A stretch of 64,000 nt of DNA, taken from Absidia repens (Eukaryota > Mucoromycota > Mucoromycetes > Mucorales > Cunninghamellaceae). The translations under genes and the position numbers were made by a program. Each line of letters starts with the position of its first letter. The stretch's first letter is position 1. The stretch covers positions 744,001 through 808,000 of the forward strand of contig MCGE01000010.1 of assembly GCA_002105175.1 (NCBI GenBank). Reading direction: 5' to 3'. Positions 35,877 to 46,429 of the stretch are shown piece by piece. The notes beneath the pieces were generated by a model. The model made no database searches. It was given only the letters and a program-made list of their open reading frames with translations, and was not told the DNA's origin.

Positions 35877-36353
35877 TGGAATAAGGGGATCAAGCAAGCA
35901 GAAAAAAAATTGGGAGAAAGAAACGAAAGCTGCAAGGCCATAAAAATTAGAAATTAAAATGCCGCAACAAATACTGGAGTACAGACCACTGTATCATGCT
36001 GGGATTTCCCAAAGGTAATCTGATCTGATCAGCAACGAGACAATATAACCCATTTTGATACTAATCAAATGTCATTTAAATGGGTATGTTAGAATGAGAC
36101 CATATGCGCCGAAAATATATAGCATTATATAATAAGCACGCTGGAATTGTAATACCCTTATTATATCTTGTGATTCTTCTGGCTCCATTGATGCAGTAGA
36201 TATGATACAGTCCAGCGAGAATAAAAAATAAAATTGAGTCTTAAAATACTGTATTAAGGAATAACCAAAAGAAATAGGTAGAAAAAGTAATCAATAACAG
36301 GTCTGTATTTTACGCTGTCATGCTGTTTCTTTTTTCTTTTCGTTTTAAACACT

Positions 36354-36357
<4 letters not shown>

Positions 36358-36396
<39 letters not shown>
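36358..36396. repeat. Poly(T) run of about 38 nt
   Basis: Uninterrupted T homopolymer in the promoter side of the Med5-like gene. Confidence 0.9.
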
Positions 36397-36397
<1 letters not shown>

Positions 36398-36573
36398 TCG
36401 TTTGCTGTTGTTGGTAGTGGTGGCGGTGTGTGTTTGAATTGTATATGTAATTTATTGGACTTGGTCAAAATAAATATTCTATCCTTTAATGATGCAATTC
36501 AACTACAATAGTGGGGTGTTTGGGCGGAAATATATGTGCTATATACAGTATCTAATCTTTATTCGATGGTATT

Positions 36574-36630
36574 CAAATACAATGATATAATGAGACGGAT
36601 TAAAATACAATGATATAATGAGACGGATTA
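36574..36630. repeat. 28-bp tandem duplication, two units
   Basis: The unit containing ACAATGATATAATGAGACGG occurs twice in direct succession with period 28 and no visible mismatch, suggesting a recent duplication. Confidence 0.85.
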
Positions 36631-36887
36631 AAATCCAGACTAATTTTTGGTGAGATTTGTGCTAAAAGGTATGCATGTATAATGAAGTGCGCAAAGATCT
36701 CATTGGAAATCATGGCTCAAAATAAATATTTTATTCTTTATTGGAGGCTATTCAAGTACTATAATACAATAAAAGGGAACTAGCTATACTATTCTGACTA
36801 CTTGTTGAAGTGGGCAAAAATATATGAGCGGGGCGTAATCAGTATGTGTATACGGATAAGGAGTATGGGAAAGGGTTGATAATGTGT

Positions 36888-38990
36888 TTATTGTCGGTGG
36901 TTAACGTAAACGTTCATTCCATTCTTCATCGGTAAGGTCAACGAAACCTGGTAAGTAATTTCTTGACCAGGTACAAGCGTAAATTCATATCTTCGTAAAA
37001 GAGTTACAATAGCCACTAGCGCTTCCAATGTTGCCAAGTTTTGTCCTATGATGATAATATAAGATAAATAGTGTAAGTGGCGCAAATTTAACAGGAGAAG
37101 CATGTATTTTTAGAGTTAAGATATTTACCTAAACATGTACGAGCTAAAGATAAGAAGGAAAGAAATTTTAGTCAGTTTATAGGTATAAAAACCTTTTGTA
37201 GTTTTTCTTTTCTTTTCTACTCACGTCCAGCATGGAATGCAGGCCACTTGCCTGGGGATTCTCGGCGAACCTCGCCATCTTCAGTGAGCCATCGTTCAGG
37301 TTTGAATTCCTTGGCATCTTCACCCCAAACCTTTGTGGATCGACCTTGAGACCATGGACTCCAAAGAACATAGTCATTTTTCTTAATTACGGTTCCATCG
37401 GGCCAGACATCATCGTTCAGTGCATATTTCTGGTTGGCAGGAACACTTGGGTAAAGTCGTAAAACTTCATTCAACCTAGTAATAAATAATAAGAAACAAA
37501 ATGTGTTAGGTCAATCAAATTCACATATATAAAAAAAAATGTTCAAGCAACACTTACACAGCATGGGCATATTTCATTCCTTTAATCACTTCATACAAAG
37601 CCGCAGGATCATTTTCCAGTTCGTCAGTAATATTTTCCCGGACTTCCGCCAGCAATTTTTCTTCAACATGAGGATTGGTCAAAAGTGAATAAAACGTCCA
37701 GGAGAGTGCTTGGGCGGTTGTATCTCTTCCTGCGATAACAAAATTTAACACAACATCACGAAGTTCCTTGTTGTTGAGAGGTTGTCCATGTTCATTTGTG
37801 GCATTCATAAATCGAGATAATAGGTCACCATACGTTTCACCATCGGCAAGCTGTTTTCGGCGCTTTTCAATCACGTCAAACGCAAAGTCATCCATTGTGT
37901 CCAAATGTTGCTGAATAGATTTCTTCCATGGCATAAATATATTGCTAAGGGCTTCTGTGATTTTGAAGGCAGGGTTGACGAATCTTTGGAAGGCGTTTAG
38001 TTGGCATACATCAAACGAAGCAGCAAAGGGAACTTTGTCTCCACTTCCCAATGCATGAAGATCCACACCAAAGCTGAGTCTATTATTTTTTCAAGAGTAA
38101 TCAGTAAAAAAAAATCTTGGGCGACCAATTAAAAACTTACTCAACAAATGAATCCAGAGTAAACTTGAACATGATGTCATGGAAGTCAACAGGCTTGCCA
38201 TTGGCAGCAGATTCATCGAAGATGTTCTTGCTCATAAAGTGAATGTGTTGTATGAAGACCCTATAAAAAATACGGCATGAAAAATGAGTATGCAATGGAA
38301 GGGTGATGAAATCATGAGCCAGCTTACTTTGTGAAATGATCACGGAAGTTCTTAACGTTGAAGATTAAAGATGCAGTTTTTCTTTGGTATTTCCAGACTT
38401 CACCATTGGCATTAAAGATACCATGGCCCAGGAGATCACTAGAGCTTTCATTAAGCATTGGACCCTTGACGTAATTTTCAAAATTGGCTATTGTTGATCC
38501 AAAAAAAAAAAAAAAAAAATAGTAAATATCCAAAAAAAAAAAAAAAAAAAAAGAGGGAATAACTGGTAAAATGATCATTAGACTTACTTTTCAAGATATG
38601 TTCAATATTACGGGGATCGATTGTTGCAACAGATCGGGGCATACCAAGACCAACAGCGGTGCTAATCAGAAAAGGTAGAAACGAAAGAAATCATAAGCAT
38701 CAATTGTAGACATCAAATACTTTGTCCGAAGAAACTTACTTTGTGAGCGTGTTCAGTTTTTCAAAACCTTCCAAAAAGTATTCATGCAATCTTTCCTTGT
38801 TTCTGATGATTCCAGGGGCAATTCCAATAAGAGGGTAGCCACCACTAGACGGAATATCGTCACGGCTTTCAGTGAAGGCAGGTCGATCGGGGTATTTGAC
38901 AGCCAGAGCAGCTAATAGCAAAGTGGTACCTCCTGCCACAAGTCCAGCAGTTTGTAAATAAGGATGTTGAGACTTTTTCATTGAGGTCAT
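36888..38990 (-). CDS. Cytochrome P450, fatty-acid/alkane hydroxylase-like (CYP52/CYP86-type signature)
   Basis: Eight exons (minus): 38740-38990, 38588-38661, 38328-38487, 38141-38260, 37558-38079, 37225-37475, 37129-37143 and 36888-37045; 516 residues. An N-terminal membrane anchor (AGLVAGGTTLLLAALAV, ~15-31) places it on the ER. Visible motifs: WKYQRKTASLIFN (helix C), AGRDTTAQALSW (oxygen-binding helix I), EVLRLYPSVP (ExxR), FKPERWL, and the haem loop FHAGPRTCLGQNLA with the ligand Cys at about 463. F(H/N/Q)AGPRxCLG is typical of CYP52/CYP86/CYP4-clan omega-hydroxylases. The substrate is inferred only from that. A reductase partner is not in the window. Odd: the haem cysteine is encoded on a 15-nt exon. 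Confidence 0.95.
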
Positions 38991-39330
38991 GTCGAAGAAG
39001 AATTGTAAATCTGGGCAATTAGAAGTGACAGAAACAGGTACAATAAAGTGATAACAAAAAGAAAAGAAAAAATACTAATGGTGAAACGAACGCTTTTTTT
39101 TTATATATATGCGAAAAAAAAAAAGAAAAAAAAGGCAAATTAACGATTTTGTCATAATCGTGGCGATATTGTTAAATGTCCGCGAAGCCAATCAAATCCG
39201 TTAGTCTGTGCTTTTTTGTTGCCCAGAGAGCGACTGATGTAACGTTCTCCCCCACTTTTTCTATCCAACCTGTAGCACGGATCGATTGTCCATGTGCATC
39301 ACCTTTGACATGTGAATTCTAAACCCCATT

Positions 39331-39365
<35 letters not shown>
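39331..39365. repeat. Poly(A) run of about 35 nt
   Basis: Uninterrupted A homopolymer in the gap upstream of the P450 gene. Confidence 0.9.
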
Positions 39366-39368
<3 letters not shown>

Positions 39369-40532
39369 ATGAACAGAGGTAAATATATTTTCCAACACAT
39401 ACATAATAAATAATGTCTTCATGATAGTAGTAAAAATCGCAGGAACCATAGAATTTTATTTCCAAATATATAAAACATTAAACTACAATAAAGCTATAAA
39501 TGTCAACACGTATAAATGTAATCTATACTAAAGGAAAATGGGCCTTTATTGCATTTGGTCCAATTCCGATCTGTCAAATAAGAAACCCTGTACCGTAGAG
39601 CCATGTCCCCATTAAGTATCACATGAAATTGCAAAAAAAAAAAGAAGAACCCCTTCACTTGTCAATGTCGATGGGGCGGTCGCAAAAGAAGATGTGTAGA
39701 GCAAAGGTGATGATGGAATAGCAGTTGTTAATACTGATTGTACGTGTTGTCGACAGTGCAAAAACATGTCTGTATGGCTCGATACTGTGTGTCAACTTCC
39801 CCAAGTTGTTCTTGATCGTTAATGGCGCTGACATCCACCACAGAAATAACTTTTGACCCATATCCATTGACCAATTGGTAGTCCAAACATCAACATAAAT
39901 TAAATAAAAAAAGATCATCCGATGAGACGAATTAGGAGGATTGTAAGTCATTTTTTATTTACCTTCATAACATGATCAGAGTGAACACTACATGTCATAC
40001 CCAGTAAACATCATAACCGGAATATTTTTCCTACCGATGCCGGCCGCGTCATACCAGAAGCCATTAAAGCCATTGTCGATGTCGTTGCACATAAGCAGGG
40101 CTGTCAAATTTGAACTTGTCACACAAAAAAAACGGTAATATCCAGGATAAAGCTCATAATAATGTAAAATGAAAGCGGTAAGTGGAGTGGTACAGGCTTC
40201 ATCACAAGCATATAATTTAATTGAGATAAACTTGATACTATTCGACTATGCCAATAATTTCTGCACGCAAGATTAGTTTCCTGGGTTGAATTTGGGTTAG
40301 TAAAAAAGAATATATGACTTACCTATAACAACAAGTGGAACAAAGAAGATGAAGATATTTGAGATGTGAGACCCGGTCTACATGAGCTAAATCAGTGTAA
40401 AGAAGAGAAAAAAAGGTTAATTAAATCAAAAATAAAAGAACGATGTAATTGACTGTTCCTTACCTTATGCTGGACTTATTTTATTTATATGTGAACTGCT
40501 ACGTAGAAAGAGAAAAAGAAAACGGGAAAGCG

Positions 40533-40567
40533 GCAACAAGCAACAAGCAACAAGCAACAAGCAACAA
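40533..40567. repeat. 7-bp tandem repeat GCAACAA x5
   Basis: Five perfect consecutive units. Non-coding context. Confidence 0.9.
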
Positions 40568-41823
40568 GTCAAAAAAAGAAGTGAGAATGTGAGACGGGGT
40601 TCGAAGATGGGTCAATGTCTAGGTGGTACAGCGTCGCCAGACCAATTTGGTACATGGGATATTTGACACGCCATGTCCAGGTGAGTATATGCAAGGTACC
40701 CCATACTTCTTATATGATACTCGATCCAATACTAATATAACTTGAGCGGCACATATTATTTACAATAGGGCACAGAGTGATATAGAATATATACCTATGG
40801 ATATTTGGATAAAATATGTGTAATATTATCATGGTGCTAAGGGACCTGTAAATACTAAATAAGACAAGACAGAATACGACAAAGCATGTGAGACTGTAAA
40901 ACGAGAGAGCAAAAGTTTTATTTAAAAGATGGATATAAAATAAATAAATAAAAAATACTACATACTACAAGCTAAACTGTAAACTTGAAATAACGATCAA
41001 CGAGCGAACCCTAACTACCAACTTGAAGACAAAACAAAGTAGTTATTGAGTGAGCTTTAACAATTAATAATATATGTAGCGCTGGAGGAGGAGGGACGGA
41101 TAATAATAATAAACATACCTTGCATTCGTCAACAAACCAATATAGGGACGCACACTGTTCAACTTTTCACAATTTCCGGTTAACCTGCCTTTCTCCCACT
41201 GTATTAAATCATAATAAAATAAAGCATGGTAGTTAGTAAACAAAGACAATTGTAAGTACGGCCCTGAATTTTTAAGATATATCGGTTTCGGCACACCCGC
41301 TCTTGTTCAAGAAATGTATTCTTTTCCTTTCATTTACCTTACATTGTGTTTAGGAGTAGTAAAGCCATAAATTTGTCGTTGTTGTTGCTTGTTTTGGTAA
41401 AAAGAAAAAGAAAAAAAATCGAAAATTGACCCCTTCCCCCATTTCCAGCTGTGTGGAGGAAGACGGTATGGTGAATGGATGACTCAAATAGTGGTGGGCA
41501 AGTTCGAAGAGGAAATGAAGTGATGGTGTTTAGTATGCTACTATCACAAGTATGTTGTCATCGTGGTCAAATTGAATAAACTGGTAGCCTATTGATATTC
41601 ACTAAGCGGTATATGTTTTTGGCAGGGGTAGTATCTAAGAAAAAAAAAAAAAGAGAAGATTTTGATTTCAGGTGGGGCCTATTTTTTATTTTTTATTGGC
41701 TGAAATCATGCGGGGCAATCGCTTTCCTCACTGATAAGGCCTATCATTTTAAAACCCGTTCTTTTTTTCCATTTTTCTTTGCTTTTCTTTCTCTTCTTCA
41801 CTTTTCCCTTTATACAATTAGCG

Positions 41824-42701
41824 ATGTCATACATAGCATCACTAAACTTATTGAATACAGATTCTCCGGCACCTCCTTCCGAAGATACATTCTCCGATGA
41901 CTTATCCCTGTGGGCCAATGCTCAATTCACTTTTGACTCTGCCCCAGGATCGGCTCTCTTGGAAGACGATAAAAAGGAGGAAAACGAAAAGCTCTTCGCC
42001 TCTTTAACCGATTTCACTTTAGGTAGGAATACAAAGTAACAAAAATAGGTAATATATTCAAGGTCTCACTTTATTACTTATTGGTAGACAACCAGCAGCA
42101 ACAGCAGCAACAGCAGCAACAAGACGAACCTACCAACTACCTCTCTTCTGACTACCTCTTATCACAACTCCAACAACATGCTCCTATTACACCCACTACC
42201 CCTTTAACACCTACTCACATAGGTCTACCTCGTCTTGCACCAGCACCTACTGATCAACAGTTACAACACCAGCTGCAAAATCATCACCATCATGAGCACT
42301 ATTTGAACACGATGACGACGCCCAACAGCCATGTTAACAAGGATGGTAGCAACAACAACAGCAACAGCAACAATAAGCGATCTTTGAATGATGACGACCA
42401 AGACCCCGCTCGATCCACTGGTGCCAATGCTGTTGAAGATGATAAGCGTCGACGAAATACAGCTGCTTCTGCTCGCTTCCGTCAAAAGAAAAAGCTTCGT
42501 GAACAGGCTCTGGAACAAACGGCAAAGGAAATGTCTACCAAATGCGAAGCTTTGGACAAACGTGTGCGTGAATTGGAAATGGAAGCCAAATGGTTACGTG
42601 CTTTGGTGGTGGAAAAAAATCCCTCTCTTTTGGCCGATCGATCTGATGCTTCTGAAAAGGCGGATACTAACGACTCTGCTGCCACTACAAAGAACTCATG
42701 A
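41824..42701 (+). CDS. bZIP transcription factor, MetR/CYS-3/Zip1-like
   Basis: Exons 41824-42022 and 42088-42701; 270 residues. The intron is GTAGGA..GGTAG and keeps frame. The N-terminal half is acidic (SEDTFSDDLSLWANAQFTF), then poly-Q and P/T-rich, as in activation domains. The basic region and zipper lie at about 185-245: KRRRNTAASARFRQKKK, then leucine/hydrophobic heptads through ELEMEAKWLRALV. RRRNTAASARFRxKKKxRE is the signature of the fungal sulfur/cadmium-response bZIP group (CYS-3, MetR, Zip1, relatives of Met4/Gcn4). It should bind DNA as a dimer in the nucleus and may activate sulfur-uptake genes. A SulP permease gene lies 7.3 kb downstream, but that regulatory link is inference. 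AAATAAATG at about 42908 may be its poly(A) signal. Confidence 0.9.
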
Positions 42702-43559
42702 AATACTCCACTACCTCCTCTTCGTTTTTTTTTTTTTCTTTTCTTTTTTTTTTACGGTGACAGAATTTAGTTTTTACCCCCCCCCTCCCCTTTGTATGCC
42801 ACTCGCTCCATCCTCTTTATCTCTTAGTTTATTTCATCTATTTATGTGTATTACAGTTCTATGTCTGCCTATCTATCCCATTTGATTACTTTTTTCTTTC
42901 TTCTATGAAATAAATGATCGTATTTTATGTACACATGTATTTTATCTTGTTTGATCTTGACTTTGGGCTGCCGTCTTTTTTTTTTTTTTTTTTTTTGTCC
43001 TGCTGAATCTGTTTTTTTTTTTTTTGTTTTCTGCGCCAATCCGAAGGAACTTCTTCGCTGTCGTGATTTCTACCCAAAATTTCGTGATTCGTATCAAACC
43101 CTGTTTGATTGGTGGAACCGTCAGCATAAATCTTGAAGAATGATATGCACTGAGTCTGTCGGAGTTACTCTAGTTCCTTTTATGATCAAAACTGACATTT
43201 TGGTCATAATGTATAACGCTTAAACATGGTAGCAAAGGTTAGCTCACTTGGGTTGTACTGTACAATGGAAGTATTCTCATAAGCATTTTTTAGATAGTAT
43301 GTATACACGATATAAGTATCTATATATATATATATATATATAAATGGCGCAGTTCAGTAACAATTAAGGTTTACATTGCAGGTCTTGCCATTTTCTAAAA
43401 CTGATCTACTGTGTGTCGAAGGGAGTTTGCTAAAGAGCCCCTCAGTCATTTTGCATTTTGATAGGCGGCTTTTTGGGGTTCAATGGGTTTCAATGCAGAC
43501 CTTTTTTTTTTTTTTTTATATATAAATGCAATATATTCAGTCTATCGGAAGCTGCAATG

Positions 43560-44740
43560 GTGGTACGAGCTAGACTAATTAATATGAATGGTGGAGCATG
43601 AATAGTATTACGTTTCATATCAAGAGACATGTAATTGTCTACCAGAAACTAGGTCCCTAAGGATATTATTTGCACAGCACCACCTAGATCTATGTGTATG
43701 GTTGTTCAAGCAGTGGTATGGTTACCTTTGAAAGTAGGTGATTCAGGTCTGTCGACCAGCTCCTCGGGCACGGGGAAGAGTCATAGTGGGTAAATTAGGG
43801 TGCAAGAGTTTGGTAGGACAATCACAGACTGTTACAATAGGGACATTGTTTACTAACAAAATGTGTCATAGTATGATCTATAAAAAATATTATTTAATTG
43901 AAGTACATTGACAGATACTAAAACTAAAGGAGTAGGATTCATAGAGACGAGGGATTTTATTGAAGGGTCTACTGGAGAAAGAGTAAGTGAGAATCTAGTG
44001 AGTTCTGAGGAATGGTCAACATTATAAGCAAAACAGACAATTGTAAAGTTGGGGCTGATATAATTTACTGTATAAGTAATGAGAGAGACGAAAGGAACAT
44101 CTTTATTGAAGCATAATAGCAGTCAAACTAAAGAAAAGGAGTGACAATAGTAAAAAATGATCTATTGCACAGGACATGAGAAAGAAGAATGGGGCATTTT
44201 TCATTGAAATAAGTAAAAATAGGCACATTTTATTTAGATGTAGATTCACACTTTTGATAAACTAATGCTAACACTAAACTAAGCTGATGAATGCTCCAAA
44301 AGCCAACTAATCGTGCCTCCGGATCCTGGATCTAAAATGAAAGGGTTTCCCCATGCATCTTGTAATCCCTGAGTGGAAATCCCTTCTAAACTAGTCCTAA
44401 CGCTAATAGAAGATCACCATTACCCCATAGGAGCCACAATTGCGAGGAATTAATGAAGAAGAAAAAAAGAAAATAAAAAGAAAGAGAGCGGAAGAAAAAG
44501 GGGAACAAATCCCATGCGTGCGGGATTTGAAATATCTTTTTTGGTCACTTGTGAGGAATCGGTTTGCCTTTTTATTTTTTATGATAGATAAGCAATATGC
44601 AACATCATTATATTAGTTCTTTTCTCATCTCAATAACTACTACCACTCAATAATGGTAGCACTACTATTCTCTTCACTTATTGCATTTGTGGTCAAGATG
44701 AAGATTTCGTTCTAGTGAAGTTAACCCTTTCGCTATATAA
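43560..44740 (-). repeat. Dispersed repeat family, copy D
   Basis: The most complete minus-oriented copy. The core complement is at 44343-44360, the B-box-like GGGATTTGAA near 44521-44530, and both outer ends align by eye with copies A, B and E. Confidence 0.7.
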
Positions 44741-44884
44741 ATGCCACTCACGATAAGAAATCTTACCCTCTTTGATTGGACTAGTTTATCCTACTTAATC
44801 AATCTATCCTCACTACCACACACTCCATACCCATCCACGCACAATTACCTGAACGCTTCACCTTTAAAAAGGTTTCATGGTGTT

Positions 44885-44960
44885 GTTATTACGTTGCATA
44901 GTTTAGTTTGGTTATCCTTGTTTTTATCTACATCTGAATAAAATATGTCTTGTCATTTTT
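44885..44960 (+). repeat. Fragment of the dispersed repeat, opposite orientation
   Basis: GTTGCATAGTTTAGTTTGG and CTACATCTGAATAAAATATG match the segment downstream of the core in copies A and C. It lies just beyond copy D but in the opposite orientation, so two copies are arranged tail to tail here. Confidence 0.55.
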
Positions 44961-45284
44961 TTTATATTGTCTATCGTGACTTAAGTTTGGCTTGTCGAAT
45001 GGGTATACCCATACTGTACACTATACATACAGTACGTATACGTGTAGAATAAAAGGGGCTGACGTGTTTGTGGAAAGAGAAATCGTTAAGTACGAGATGA
45101 CCTCGATCAACCACCGTTCTCAACGCTCCGCCAACTGTATTGTATACTGGGCGTCAAAAAAAGGAGGTTAAAAAAAAATTAAAAATGGCGATAGCGGACG
45201 CATGAATAAAAGACAGTGAAGAATATATAGGAAAAAAAAAAAAAAAAAAAAAGCACATTAAATATGATGATTAAAGTACACTGA

Positions 45285-45520
45285 AAGGTATTTACCCTAT
45301 CCCCATAAACATGTTTTCTGATAAAAATCCTTGGTGTTGCAATTCCTCGACCCTTCAGTCAAAAACGGATCATGTTCAAATGGCTATGGATCTTTTTGGG
45401 TATAAAAACGAGCCAGCTACATGACGTTGTTCCCTTTCCCCTTGGATACCATATTACGTGGTTAAAAGGTTTTATTGTCCAATAATAAGAACTCCTTAGC
45501 ACCTTCCATGAGACCAAACG
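45285..45520. repeat. Second repeat type, copy 1
   Basis: Matches 63095-63350 in order: TTTACC..TA..CATAAACATG, TTGGTGTTGCAATTCCTCGACCC.TCAG, and TACGTGGTTAAAA. Moderate divergence, same orientation. Confidence 0.5.
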
Positions 45521-46429
45521 CTTTTTTTTATATCTTCTTGCCGACCAGCATCATTTACCGCTTATGTTTATGTCATGTAGAGGTTTGTGGGGCCTGTCTG
45601 AAAATTGGTATTGTTGCACTTCTCGCAAATCAAGTTGATTAAAACGCCGCTGTTTACCCCTGAAAACAAATTTGTTGATAGGAAATGAAACCAGTCAAAT
45701 GATTGTAGTTTAACGCATATGCTTCCATGTTTATTTCGTAGAATTTCAATATATATATTGCTAAATGCTGATAATAGTAAGCAGCTCAAATTCAAGATAT
45801 TGTGGTCATTACTTTGCTGAACCCATAGCATGATACATTTCATGACCTTAAAAATAGGGGTAATTATGTCGGACAGATGATTGGTGGCAATGTCTAATAA
45901 TGAATGACTGTTCTACAAACAATCCTATTCAAGGCTATAAGTGATCATAAGGATCTAATTTTTTTTCTGAGATTAACTAGTGTCAGGGACATTCATCTAC
46001 AAGACTCACGTTGAATGATGGAAAATTACAAAGACAACACAGAAACTTAAAAAATAAAAAATAAAAATACATCATTCATACACAGACAAACATTGTGCGT
46101 TTGTACAACCATTGATTTATAAAATAAAGGACAACTTGATGATAGGTAAAATTAGGACGCTTTTATTGATTCTAAATCACAACCTTTGCTTTTATTTGCC
46201 ACCGTAAAATAAAATAATAAAAAAGGGGTAATGACATGACAAACAATGCAGAAGTCAATATGAGTTGTAAAAAAAAAAAAAAAAGAAAAAAAAAACTACA
46301 TTGATGAGAAGGAAAGAAAAGAAAAGAAAGGGGAGCTAAAGAGAAGGAGGATGAAGGGAGGCAAGGAAAGGAGACAGCAAATAAAAATAAAAATAAAAAT
46401 GGGGAGGGTCAAATATTAAACTAAAAAAG

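Larger units (their letters stand above)
35877..36887. other. Intergenic gap between Med5-like and P450 genes
   Basis: No coding exon seen. It contains a T run of about 38 nt (36358-36396) and a 28-bp direct tandem duplication (about 36574-36630). Confidence 0.6.
38991..41823. other. Gap with unresolved splice-like signals on the minus strand
   Basis: No confident gene. Several good minus-strand donors occur in series (near 41336, 41116, 40462, 40318 and 39958), with coding-like pieces: LYYDLIQWEKGRLTGNCEKL at 41119-41230, GSHISNIFIFFVPLVVI at about 40325-40378, and NDIDNGFNGFWYDAAGIGRK at about 40020-40095. I could not join them into one open frame. An A run lies at 39331-39365 and a 7-bp tandem repeat at 40533-40567. 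Confidence 0.35.
42702..46429. other. Long intergenic gap with repeat copy D
   Basis: Contains T runs (42977-42996, 43011-43025), a short coding-like stretch at about 43040-43137 (PKELLRCRDFYPKFRD..., no gene context), (AT)n at 43320-43343, repeat copy D and an inverted fragment, a second repeat type at 45285-45520, and A runs. No confident gene. Confidence 0.5.
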
